The notes below the pieces were generated by a model, which searched no databases, was not told the DNA's origin, and worked only from the letters and a program-made list of their open reading frames with translations. Below, piece by piece: positions 56,481-64,000 of a stretch of DNA of 64,000 bases. Position 1 is the first letter of the stretch. Each line of letters opens with the position of its first letter. The position numbers and the translations under genes were made by a program. The stretch lies in assembly GCA_965230215.1 (NCBI GenBank), contig CBDDKN010000001.1, positions 1,302,001 to 1,366,000 of the forward strand, given 5' to 3'. This DNA is from RFSX01 sp965230215. Lineage in GTDB: Bacteria > Bacteroidota > Bacteroidia > Chitinophagales > Saprospiraceae.

Positions 56481-57047
56481 TTGTTGTTTTCATTAGATCA
56501 ATGTGGTATTGATACATTTGATTTTTACTATCTTAATAGTGAAAACAAACGTATTAACTTGAAACTGGTATTACAACAAATCAGAGATATCCTGTTGTTG
56601 CCCTTCATGGTAACCATTGTTATTCCCTACCTGATTAAAGACTTGTATATTCCGGAATGGGACCCCACTTCGATAGTTAGTTTTCTGGCCATACCCTTCT
56701 TTGTGTTTGGCTTGACCATTTTCATTTCAACTTTGCATCTGTTTCATACGCAAGCCAAAGCCACATTGGCACCCTGGTCTGAAAAGGCCAAACTTGTGGT
56801 ATCTGGCCCATACCGATATGTGCGCAATCCCATGATTGCTTCTGTACTGTTTATTTTGATTGCGGAAGCCATGTTCTTCTCAAGCATTGCGATATTCATA
56901 TGGGCATTTCTGTTCTTTACAGTCAACACCATTTATTTCATTTACAAAGAGGAACCCGAACTGGAAGAACGCTTTGGAGAAGACTACACCCATTATAAAA
57001 GCAAAGTGGGTCGATGGATACCTACATTTAAAGCATACTCAGCTTAA
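56481..57047 (+). CDS. Isoprenylcysteine carboxyl-methyltransferase-like membrane protein
   Basis: The product is a small membrane methyltransferase of the ICMT/PEMT type, with three to four helices and the signature LVVSGPYRYVRNPMIAS followed by EEPELEERFGEDYTHYKSKVGRWIP. It would methylate a lipid or a small molecule with S-adenosylmethionine in the inner membrane. The start is uncertain. A TTG at 56481 gives 188 aa with an unusual hydrophilic leader; a TTG at 56559 gives 162 aa (KLVLQQIRDILLLPF), which fits the family better. It lies close behind the DUF3050-like gene. Confidence 0.85.
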   Translation: MLFSLDQCGIDTFDFYYLNSENKRINLKLVLQQIRDILLLPFMVTIVIPYLIKDLYIPEWDPTSIVSFLAIPFFVFGLTIFISTLHLFHTQAKATLAPWSEKAKLVVSGPYRYVRNPMIASVLFILIAEAMFFSSIAIFIWAFLFFTVNTIYFIYKEEPELEERFGEDYTHYKSKVGRWIPTFKAYSA

Positions 57048-57071
57048 AATTGATAATAATCAATTTCTAAA

Positions 57072-57085
57072 TTGACCGCCGTCAA
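57072..57085. promoter_or_regulatory. Perfect TTGAC-N4-GTCAA dyad upstream of the GLUG gene
   Basis: TTGAC-CGCC-GTCAA is a perfect inverted repeat of the FNR/NnrR type, 65 bp before the ATG at 57151. It matches the near-palindrome at 1813-1826 in nine of ten arm positions. Binding by a Crp/Fnr-family regulator is inferred. Confidence 0.5.
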
Positions 57086-57150
57086 AGCCTCTCAGTTATT
57101 CCCATAATAACTTTATCAATAGAGAGAATAGTTAACCAAAACCAAATGCA

Positions 57151-60100
57151 ATGAAGCAATTGTACACCCTAATGCTATTGCTTGTCACGGGTTTTTGCCT
57201 GGCGCAAAAACCGATTGAAGGCAGCAAACAAATCAGTCCAATCAACTTCCAACACAACCAAAAAGCCGATTCGCTTGTGGTGATCTATCCGGGCAACTGG
57301 ATGAACGCTACAGATTTCCTAATCTACTCCACACCAGGAGGTGGTTATGTGCATGGCACAAACGAGTATCTCGATTTGTCCAAGGCACAACGCTTCATGA
57401 TTTCAGAACCCCAAACCATCGTTGGGGCCTATTTCTGGATTGGTGCCCTTGACGGATTTCAGGGCACTATCAGGTTTAGACTTTGGGATTTCAATGGTGA
57501 GCCAGATCAGGTCTTAGCGACCAAGGAAATCAGCATGGCTGACTTGCAAGCGCAAGTGAATTTTGAAGAACTGTACTTCGTGCAGTTCGATAGTCCCATA
57601 GATGTCACAAAAGACTATGCTATAGGTGTCGAAATGTTTGACATGGGCATCAGCCTGTTCAGCCTTGTTGGCTCAGCCGATGGACAGGGCGGCAATATGG
57701 ACCTCGTCTGGGAGCAATGGAACGACGGTCGCTGGTATTCTTACCTTGACCCCAATGGATGGAACTTCGATCTGGACCTGGGCGTCTTTCCCGTGATATG
57801 CGTGGAGAAGGAGGAAGTTATAGATGACTTCGAAGGAGGCAAAGGTACCATGGACGATCCTTTCCTGATCGCCACTGCTGAACAATTAAACAGCATACGC
57901 CAATACCCTGATCGCCATTATCGAATGATCAACGATATCAACCTGGATCCTTACTTACTCAACGCCAATAACACATGGAACCCAATAGGTAATCGGGCAA
58001 ACGCTTTTACAGGATACTTCGACGGTGATGGCTATGAGATTTCCAATCTGATTGTGAATGGTCAGGGTCAGGACCGGCAGGGTCTATTCGGATTTGCAGA
58101 AGGGGCCACCATTATGAACCTCGTACTTGATCACACCGAAGTACTTGGTAGCCGTTATGTGGGTGCTATCTGCGGACAGTCTATGAATACGACGGTTCAG
58201 AATATAACTGTTAGTGGAAATATCACTGGATCGGTTTACACCGGTGGTATAATTGGACTGGCTGACGGCACAAGTGCCATTATTGAAAGTGGCTTTCAAG
58301 GTGTAGTTACAGGTGAAGACCGCACAGGAGGATTGGTGGGTCACCTTAGTGACCAGGCCAGCATAACAGAGAGTTATTCCCTGGGAACAGTGGTCGGTGA
58401 AACTTACACTGGTGGTGTGCTTGGAGAAAGCTCTGGCAAGTCAAGCAGATCAAAAGTCACAGACAACGGCATTGTCATATCTTTTCCTCCAGGGTCAGAT
58501 CACAACCCCGATAATCTGATTGCCAATGATTATCATGGTATGGATTTGACAAGAGATAATGAAACACTTGTCTCTCCAGCCATAGAACTGGGTTTTGAAA
58601 ATGCAACACCTACTGGGATAACAGAAAAGTACGAAGACGGACAACGCGTGCCCTTCTACTCTATCACATTTCCTTTGACAGAAACCGATATCGATCCGAC
58701 CACTCTTCGTGCCAGAGTACGCATGAGTGCTGATGTAAGACTGCCTGTTTTTGGCGAATACGACAAAGCAAGTAACAGCTATACAATACAGGTGTTAGGA
58801 TTGCATGAAGGATGGAAAATGGGTGTTGTGTCAGGTGATCCTGTTGTAAGTGTTTCTGCGACATATTACCCGGGGACAATAAACAAATCGGATTATGACT
58901 GGAAGACCTTTGAATTTGTAATCAAGGATGACTCCGATAAAACCATGTTAACCGATACAATAAAAGCTAGTGACATAGAATCAAGTATTTTACCAATAGC
59001 CCGTGATGTGTTAATCAGATACTTTAGTGCTGGTTTTAAAAAACCAAAGCTCAATGCTGACAGCAATAACAAATACCATTTGATTCTCATTAACTCTGAT
59101 GCTCCGGGAAACCTGAGTACTTATGATTTCTCCTATTATCAGACACCTTCAGCCACAAGTGATCTGGCCTCAGTTTTTATACATTACCCATCATATATGG
59201 GAGATGTTACAAAACCGTCAACCTGGAAACTGAAATTTGTTATCGGACATGAACTTTTTCATGCTATTCAAAGTGGCTATGGATATCTTTATAGTATTGT
59301 CGGTACAGGCAACGAAACATCAACAAGTGTCACCTGCTATGAAGAAGGTACAGCTAATGTTTTGGGTCAAACCTATGCTGACTATGGAGATATAAATACA
59401 GGAAGTGTATCAATCAGACAAAGCACTCCTGTGATGGGCCTTAATATTGAATTTGATGATCACAGTTACGACCCGTATACTTCTCAGGACTTTTTTGCTT
59501 TCATTGCCAGAAGATACTTCAACAGTACCTTATCACATCAGGATGATTTATGGAAAAGTCTGGCCTTGGTTTCCAATGGTTCTAGTAATGCAACGGATTA
59601 CCTTGCCGAATTCAGGATAGGTTTTCATGATTTTCTATACGCGGCAGGTTATGGTTTGCCTTGGGCATTTACAGAGTTTGCCTTACAGCGTATCATCATC
59701 CATGATGAGGAATACTTGTTGAGGGACACAGAACGCAATCAAACCAATGACAAGTTCAAGCCTTTCAATATTGCAAGTGATCTATTGACAGTCAACAATA
59801 AGTCACAATACAAACTATGGCAGTCTAAGTCCTTTGAAGAGTTTGAATATGACCCCGTCACATTCTCCAATTTCAAATCCATGACGGCTGCTGCCGTTAA
59901 AATGGATATGCCTGAAAAAATTGATCCTGAAAACAGACCGGATACACTGCACTTTCAGATGTCTTTAACAGGATCTGCTATGGTAGAAAACGAACTGGAC
60001 AAAGAGGGCGTGCGTATTGCCATCTACCGGAAAGGTGGTGGAGAATTGGTCAGTGAGGATCCTACCTTGCTTATCGATGACATCGACGAACCCATAGCTG

Positions 60101-61380
60101 TTCCCATTGGTGAAGAGGTGGATGAATTGGCATTTGTTATTGTCAATGCCCATCTGTCACACATGTCGACAAGCTTCAATTTAAGAATCAGAACGGAAGG
60201 AGAAATCCATAATATCACTCAAAACCAAAAGTATCCAACAATTCAGGAAGCTGTGAATGCGGCTCATGATGGTGATATTATTGAAGTACCTCCCGGTACC
60301 TATAATGAATTCGTGCTGATTCAAAACGCAGGCATAACGCTACGAAGTACTGGTGGCGCAGCAAATACAATTATTGATGGTACAGGCATTCAATATCCAT
60401 GGGGCCTTAACGTAGCACCTACAAGACAAGTTTACACCACCATAGATGGGTTTACTTTCAGCAATTGGGAGATTGGCGCTGGAGCCTATGACAACCTTGC
60501 ATCTACAAATTCGACCACAGAGATTAAGAATTGTGTTTTTAAAAGGAACGATAAAATTGCTTTGGTATATCAATCAATGGCAGGAATCATATCAGATAAT
60601 ACTTTAAGAGAAAATGGAAATGAAGATGATGATAGTAAGGCGCTTATTATTTACAACGGGGACAACACCAATGTACAATTCAATACCATCACAGAAAATA
60701 CCGGAGGCGGGATAGATGTTACTGGAGATGCATACATTTATAACAACATCATCACTTATAATACCTCTGATGGTGCTGGAGGAGGAATTGAAGTCTGGGG
60801 TGGTTCACCCAGGATTGAATACAACAGCATTTCTGGAAATCGAGCTACAGTGGGTGCCGGTATCAAAGGTTGGGACGCCGCTCCGATTATTCGCAATAAT
60901 ACCATTGACAGAAATACCGCTCAATACGATGGTGGTGGCATAAGTGTTGGAAATTCAGGCGAAGAATACTATATCATCATCGAGAACAATACAATCTCAT
61001 ATAATGAATCAGGACAGCATGGCGGTGGCATCGATTGTTTCTGGTGTGGTGGCGAGATCAACAATAACGATATCCGGAATAACAGGGCTCTTAGAGGTGG
61101 AGGCATATACTTTCACCAGGCCCTGGGTACATGGTCAGGCAATACAATTGGTGGCAACTATGCCACATCACTTGGCGGTGGCGTGGCCGGATTGAATATA
61201 CCAGGCAGAACAAGAGTCATTGATGATGGACAGGGTAAACTTGTTTTCAATCATTCCCCATGTTTTGACCCGAATCCAGGAAACAATATTGGTGGCAACT
61301 CACATGGAGAAACCCTGTCAGCACCCGGACCAAATGGCACAACATGTACCAATGCCGCATATGATATCTATTGTAAATAA
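57151..61380 (+). CDS. Chimeric secreted protein: GLUG repeats joined to a zinc metalloprotease and beta-helix
   Basis: The 1,409-aa product has a signal peptide (1-19), a beta-sandwich region (~30-220) and GLUG repeats (~225-436; GLFGFAEGATIMNLVLDHTEV, YTGGIIGLADG, RTGGLVGHLSDQASITESYSLG) that stop abruptly at residue 436. From 437 a different protein begins: a beta region, a metallopeptidase with HELFH at 700-704 and CYEEGTA (Glu731/732, candidate third ligand), then a right-handed beta-helix from ~1,020 to 1,370 (YPTIQEAVNAAHDGDIIEVPPGTY). It ends without a T9SS tail. The missing GLUG end and T9SS tail occur in the next gene, so this gene seems to be a fusion made by insertion. Each part is confidently typed. 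Confidence 0.85.
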   Translation: MKQLYTLMLLLVTGFCLAQKPIEGSKQISPINFQHNQKADSLVVIYPGNWMNATDFLIYSTPGGGYVHGTNEYLDLSKAQRFMISEPQTIVGAYFWIGALDGFQGTIRFRLWDFNGEPDQVLATKEISMADLQAQVNFEELYFVQFDSPIDVTKDYAIGVEMFDMGISLFSLVGSADGQGGNMDLVWEQWNDGRWYSYLDPNGWNFDLDLGVFPVICVEKEEVIDDFEGGKGTMDDPFLIATAEQLNSIRQYPDRHYRMINDINLDPYLLNANNTWNPIGNRANAFTGYFDGDGYEISNLIVNGQGQDRQGLFGFAEGATIMNLVLDHTEVLGSRYVGAICGQSMNTTVQNITVSGNITGSVYTGGIIGLADGTSAIIESGFQGVVTGEDRTGGLVGHLSDQASITESYSLGTVVGETYTGGVLGESSGKSSRSKVTDNGIVISFPPGSDHNPDNLIANDYHGMDLTRDNETLVSPAIELGFENATPTGITEKYEDGQRVPFYSITFPLTETDIDPTTLRARVRMSADVRLPVFGEYDKASNSYTIQVLGLHEGWKMGVVSGDPVVSVSATYYPGTINKSDYDWKTFEFVIKDDSDKTMLTDTIKASDIESSILPIARDVLIRYFSAGFKKPKLNADSNNKYHLILINSDAPGNLSTYDFSYYQTPSATSDLASVFIHYPSYMGDVTKPSTWKLKFVIGHELFHAIQSGYGYLYSIVGTGNETSTSVTCYEEGTANVLGQTYADYGDINTGSVSIRQSTPVMGLNIEFDDHSYDPYTSQDFFAFIARRYFNSTLSHQDDLWKSLALVSNGSSNATDYLAEFRIGFHDFLYAAGYGLPWAFTEFALQRIIIHDEEYLLRDTERNQTNDKFKPFNIASDLLTVNNKSQYKLWQSKSFEEFEYDPVTFSNFKSMTAAAVKMDMPEKIDPENRPDTLHFQMSLTGSAMVENELDKEGVRIAIYRKGGGELVSEDPTLLIDDIDEPIAVPIGEEVDELAFVIVNAHLSHMSTSFNLRIRTEGEIHNITQNQKYPTIQEAVNAAHDGDIIEVPPGTYNEFVLIQNAGITLRSTGGAANTIIDGTGIQYPWGLNVAPTRQVYTTIDGFTFSNWEIGAGAYDNLASTNSTTEIKNCVFKRNDKIALVYQSMAGIISDNTLRENGNEDDDSKALIIYNGDNTNVQFNTITENTGGGIDVTGDAYIYNNIITYNTSDGAGGGIEVWGGSPRIEYNSISGNRATVGAGIKGWDAAPIIRNNTIDRNTAQYDGGGISVGNSGEEYYIIIENNTISYNESGQHGGGIDCFWCGGEINNNDIRNNRALRGGGIYFHQALGTWSGNTIGGNYATSLGGGVAGLNIPGRTRVIDDGQGKLVFNHSPCFDPNPGNNIGGNSHGETLSAPGPNGTTCTNAAYDIYCK

Positions 61381-61480
61381 AAAAATTATGATGAAAACTA
61401 AATATTTAAAACACACATATAAAATAATTTCTGTAATCCTTTTAGTGCTGATACACAATGGTATTATGGCCCAGAATATT
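58459..61480 (+). other. 3,022-bp inserted segment bounded by in-frame 6-bp direct repeats
   Basis: The segment starts at ACAGAC (58459-58464) and is followed by ACAGAC again (61481-61486), read as Thr-Asp in both genes. Removing it joins residue 436 of the first protein to residue 32 of the second in frame and restores one continuous GLUG domain with a T9SS tail (794 aa). Closing the segment on itself gives one open reading frame of 1,004 aa, signal peptide first, with only 7 bp between stop and start. No transposase is inside. Confidence 0.6.
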
Positions 61481-62557
61481 ACAGACTGCTACTCCCGTTC
61501 CACCGTTATCGGTGAACAAAGCACCGCTGGTTTTGCAGCGCATCTTTCTGAAGGGGCTGATGTTCGCAACGTCTATAGCACAGGTTTGGTTATAACAGAT
61601 GACAGGGAAACAGCAGGCGGCTTGATCGCCAGCGCAGATGCCAATGTCAATATCCGCAACAGTTATTGGGACCGCGAAACAGCGGGTATATCACAAAGTG
61701 AAGGTGGCTTTGCAAGAACGACAGAAAAGATGAGCTATCCCCATACTGACAACACCTATTTTGGGTGGAACTTTATGAATATATGGCAGCAGGATGTCAA
61801 CAAGCAGAATCATGGATACCCATTCCTCTTAGGCAAGACTCCTACCCTCTACGCACTGAGTTTGAGCTCAAACAATGCAAATTATGGGTCGGTACTGGGT
61901 GACAACAGCTATAGCAATGGTGCCACAGTTTTTGTAGAAGCGCAGCCTGAACCTGGATTTGAACTCGTTGGCTGGAATAATGAAGCCGGACAACAACAGT
62001 CCACTGAGGCGGTATATGATTTCTACATGCCTGCATCGGATCATTCATTACAAGCCATTTTTGATTTCATTGATTATTTTGTCACAGTAGATATCAACCC
62101 TGTCAATGCGGGTACCGTTACAGGTGCTGGGACCTACCATATCGAAGATGACTTGACACTTGCTGCAGAAGCCCATACAGGATTTCGCTTTCTTAACTGG
62201 ACCGATGACAATGGTCATATCCTCTCAGAGGAACTGGAGCTTGATTTGACTGTGGAAACTGAAGACATACATGTGACGGCCAATTTTGAAGCGACTACAT
62301 CTACAGAGGAATCTCTTGTGAGTGTCATAGATATCTATCCCAATCCTTTTTCAGGATTCCTGAATATCACCAATGTTGAGAGCCCTACCAGTTTGCAGGT
62401 GTTTGACTATAGGGGTAAACTGATGTTTAACAGCAGCATCAATGGAGATATGATGATCGAAACGCAGACATGGCCACAAGGCAACTATCTGATTCAGTTG
62501 ACCGATATGGATAACAATGCGGTTAGTTTGAAGCGCATAAAGCTGGATAGAAATTAA
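61388..62557 (+). CDS. Secreted T9SS protein with terminal GLUG repeats and bacterial-repeat domain
   Basis: I start at the ATG at 61388, 7 bp after the previous stop. The 389-aa product has a signal peptide (1-29, ...LLVLIHNGIMAQ) and then at once the late part of a GLUG region (CYSRSTVIGEQSTAGFAAHLSE, NVYSTGLVITD, RNSYWDRETAGISQSEGG, then FGWNFMNIWQ...HGYPFL). Two InlB-like/Flg_new-type bacterial repeats follow (~155-290; GSVLGDNSYSNGATVFVEAQPEPGFELVGW and AGTVTGAGTYHIEDDLTLAAEAHTGFRFLNW). A T9SS type A tail ends it (IDIYPNPFSGFLNITN...). The usual leading domain before GLUG repeats is missing; it is found in the gene at 57151. Confidence 0.88.
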   Translation: MMKTKYLKHTYKIISVILLVLIHNGIMAQNITDCYSRSTVIGEQSTAGFAAHLSEGADVRNVYSTGLVITDDRETAGGLIASADANVNIRNSYWDRETAGISQSEGGFARTTEKMSYPHTDNTYFGWNFMNIWQQDVNKQNHGYPFLLGKTPTLYALSLSSNNANYGSVLGDNSYSNGATVFVEAQPEPGFELVGWNNEAGQQQSTEAVYDFYMPASDHSLQAIFDFIDYFVTVDINPVNAGTVTGAGTYHIEDDLTLAAEAHTGFRFLNWTDDNGHILSEELELDLTVETEDIHVTANFEATTSTEESLVSVIDIYPNPFSGFLNITNVESPTSLQVFDYRGKLMFNSSINGDMMIETQTWPQGNYLIQLTDMDNNAVSLKRIKLDRN

Positions 62558-62587
62558 AAGTGTTATAGAAAAATTAAAATAGACAGT

Positions 62588-62657
62588 CAGGAGCGCATAT
62601 CAGACAATACGAAGCAGCTTTTATACATTATTATAAAAACTAACTTATGCGCTCCTG
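62588..62657 (+). promoter_or_regulatory. Inverted repeat covering a start codon
   Basis: CAGGAGCGCATA (62588-62599) pairs perfectly with TATGCGCTCCTG (62646-62657). The second arm contains the ATG (62647) and next codons of the propeller gene. In mRNA this 12-bp stem with a 46-nt loop would hide the start codon, suggesting translational control. Confidence 0.6.
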
Positions 62658-63654
62658 TCTGATCATTTACTGCGCTTTACTTTTTGTAAATCTGTCTTTA
62701 CAGGCCCACCCCGGATGGGGCATTGTCGTTGACAAGGACAGAAATATCTACTTCCCCGACATCATGCGCAACGGGGGCACCATCTTCAAACTAAGCAAGG
62801 AAGGAAAGATCAGCATAATGCTCAAAGGCATCCATGCCCATAACGTCGTTCTGGACGATGATGGTAATCTGATCACAGCGCATGGCGAAGACAATCATAC
62901 CATGCTGCGTATCAATACGGATGGAAGCATCGATACACTGATACATACCCATGATATGGATGTGTTCTTTGGTGGCAACAGCACCTGGTCAAAACATCAC
63001 GGCATCATCTACGGATTGAAGAAAGACAAAAAACTGATGGCCATCGATGCCGATGGCAACAGATCACCGGTCAGTGATTTTGAATTTGCCTGGAACCAGG
63101 TCATATATGCTGATCCTGATGGCATCATATACGCTCCTGACATTGCCTACGACAATGGAGTGCTTGTACGTATAGACACAACAGGTAAAGGAGAAATTAT
63201 CGCAAGGGATCTCATCAGTAAACTGGATCGCCCCAAAGACAGACATAATGATGTATTGCTGGGCATCACCAAAGGATGTGACGGTGATATCTATCTTGCC
63301 GAGCTGGCAGGTCAGCACATCATTAAGATATTAGATGATGGTCAACATGAGACTTTCTACAAATCTGAAAACAGCTGGTTTCCATGTGCCATCGATTTCT
63401 TTTCCGGCGATGCCTATATCATGGAATACCGCCACAGTAGGGAAGGTATGAAGGGACCGCAATTTGTCAAGATAGATGAATCGGGAAATAAGAGTATCCT
63501 CTTTTCATACGATCCCTTGATTTCTGAGATGACCCTACCCCAGGTAAAGAAAAAGAGTTTCTGGTTTCCTCTTGTGGATCCAACCATACTGCTTTTGTTA
63601 TTTATTGCTTTTGCTATCGGCTTCATCGCATTTGTTCAACTCAAAACTAAATAG
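62647..63654 (+). CDS. Membrane-anchored six-bladed beta-propeller (NHL/SMP-30-like)
   Basis: The 335-aa product has a signal peptide (MRSCLIIYCALLFVNLSLQA) and repeated propeller blades of the type GIVVDKDRNIYFPDI, NVVLDDDGNLITAHG, GIIYGLKKDKKLMAIDADGN, VIYADPDGIIYAPDI and GCDGDIYLAELAGQ. A C-terminal transmembrane helix (~310-330, PTILLLLFIAFAIGFIAFV) is followed by a short basic tail. It should be anchored in the inner membrane and face the periplasm. The fold is shared by lactonases and binding proteins. I see no sure catalytic metal site. The start lies in an inverted repeat. Confidence 0.8.
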   Translation: MRSCLIIYCALLFVNLSLQAHPGWGIVVDKDRNIYFPDIMRNGGTIFKLSKEGKISIMLKGIHAHNVVLDDDGNLITAHGEDNHTMLRINTDGSIDTLIHTHDMDVFFGGNSTWSKHHGIIYGLKKDKKLMAIDADGNRSPVSDFEFAWNQVIYADPDGIIYAPDIAYDNGVLVRIDTTGKGEIIARDLISKLDRPKDRHNDVLLGITKGCDGDIYLAELAGQHIIKILDDGQHETFYKSENSWFPCAIDFFSGDAYIMEYRHSREGMKGPQFVKIDESGNKSILFSYDPLISEMTLPQVKKKSFWFPLVDPTILLLLFIAFAIGFIAFVQLKTK

Positions 63655-63660
63655 AATCAC

Positions 63661-64000
63661 ATGTCGCAATCCATCTCGACTTTCATCGGCAGCCAGGATT
63701 ATCTGATCAGCAAATTATTCTATACGATGTTAGGATTTGAAATGGTATGGGAGGGTGAGAACATGTGCAAGTTCAAAGTAGATGATAATAACCATTTTTA
63801 TCTGCAGAACTACTATGTCAAGGAATGGGTGGAGAATACGATGTTGTTGTGGGAGGTCGACAATCTACAGGCCTCACGTTTCAATATCATATCTCTGGAA
63901 CTGCATCAACAATTTCCCAGTGTGCGCATCACAGCGGTAAAGGTGATTGAAGGAGGACGCGAATTTTGTTTGATTGATCCGGCGGGTGTGTTGTGGCATA
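63661..64000 (+). CDS. VOC-superfamily (glyoxalase-like) protein, N-terminal part
   Basis: An ATG at 63661, 6 bp after the propeller stop, opens a frame that runs off the window (113 complete codons). It reads MSQSISTFIGSQDYLISKLF, then YTMLGFEMVWEGENMCKFKV, FYLQNYYVKEWVENTMLLW and ITAVKVIEGGREFCLIDPAGVLWH. The beta-alpha-beta-beta-beta order and the closing DPAG-W-H element fit the vicinal-oxygen-chelate family. A metal ligand is plausible at the final His. Its substrate is unknown. The short gap suggests co-transcription with the propeller gene. Confidence 0.8.
   Translation, partial: MSQSISTFIGSQDYLISKLFYTMLGFEMVWEGENMCKFKVDDNNHFYLQNYYVKEWVENTMLLWEVDNLQASRFNIISLELHQQFPSVRITAVKVIEGGREFCLIDPAGVLWH

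Noticed and set aside
61220..61387. Start of the second GLUG gene inside the beta-helix gene
   Set aside because: It would place 56 residues before the signal peptide; the ATG at 61388 fits a secreted protein.
58459..61480. The inserted segment as a classical transposon or insertion sequence
   Set aside because: No transposase, integrase or terminal inverted repeats are present; only a 6-bp direct repeat bounds it.

Overview
The window comes from a Bacteroidota chromosome, most like the Saprospiria (Lewinella/Saprospiraceae type). This rests on gene content, not on a marker gene. The signs are SusC/SusD and STN-type TonB receptors, FecI/FecR pairs, type IX secretion (T9SS) C-terminal tails with the Y-P-N-P motif, GLUG, HYR-like and lamin-tail modules, a CHAT/TPR protease operon, an RHS shell protein, and AT-rich leaders without strong Shine-Dalgarno sites. 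I saw no rRNA, tRNA, CRISPR array, insertion sequence or phage gene.

Layout. 1-639: the start of a secreted beta-helix protein, cut by the window edge. 861-4600: a small beta-barrel protein, then a YceI / porin / Cys-rich YceI set. 4650-11409 (minus): an ECF sigma factor, an anti-sigma protein that appears to span both membranes, and a 1,568-aa T9SS protein with ten copies of a ~108-aa module. 11645-15834 (plus): a FecI/FecR/TonB-receptor set. 16024-20950 (plus): a transglutaminase-7TM protein, an ATP-grasp ligase, a small membrane protein, a beta-barrel protein and a secreted helical protein, probably a periplasmic peptide-modifying system. 20957-22747 (minus): a Calx-beta/thrombospondin-3 surface protein. 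23038-35676 (plus): sigma factor, anti-sigma-like protein, secreted TPR-CHAT protease, DNRLRE lipoprotein, RHS protein and T9SS protein in one run.

36613-50517 (minus) is the clearest metabolic unit: SusC, SusD, two lipoproteins, an alkaline-phosphatase-type phosphodiesterase, a PhnZ-like HD oxygenase, a calcineurin-type phosphoesterase, a PHP phosphodiesterase, an FAD amine oxidoreductase, a PhnX-like HAD hydrolase and a DUF5690 transporter. It reads as uptake and breakdown of organophosphonates or phosphoesters. 50933-57047 holds housekeeping-like genes: an SDR reductase, an HMG-CoA synthase flanked by 7-bp repeat arrays, an S15 peptidase, a DUF3050-like protein and a membrane methyltransferase.

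57151-62557 is the most unusual locus. A GLUG-repeat T9SS gene looks split in frame by a 3,022-bp segment bounded by the same 6-bp, same-phase sequence. The segment holds a metalloprotease/beta-helix gene in circularly permuted order. The window ends with a membrane-anchored beta-propeller and the start of a VOC-family protein.
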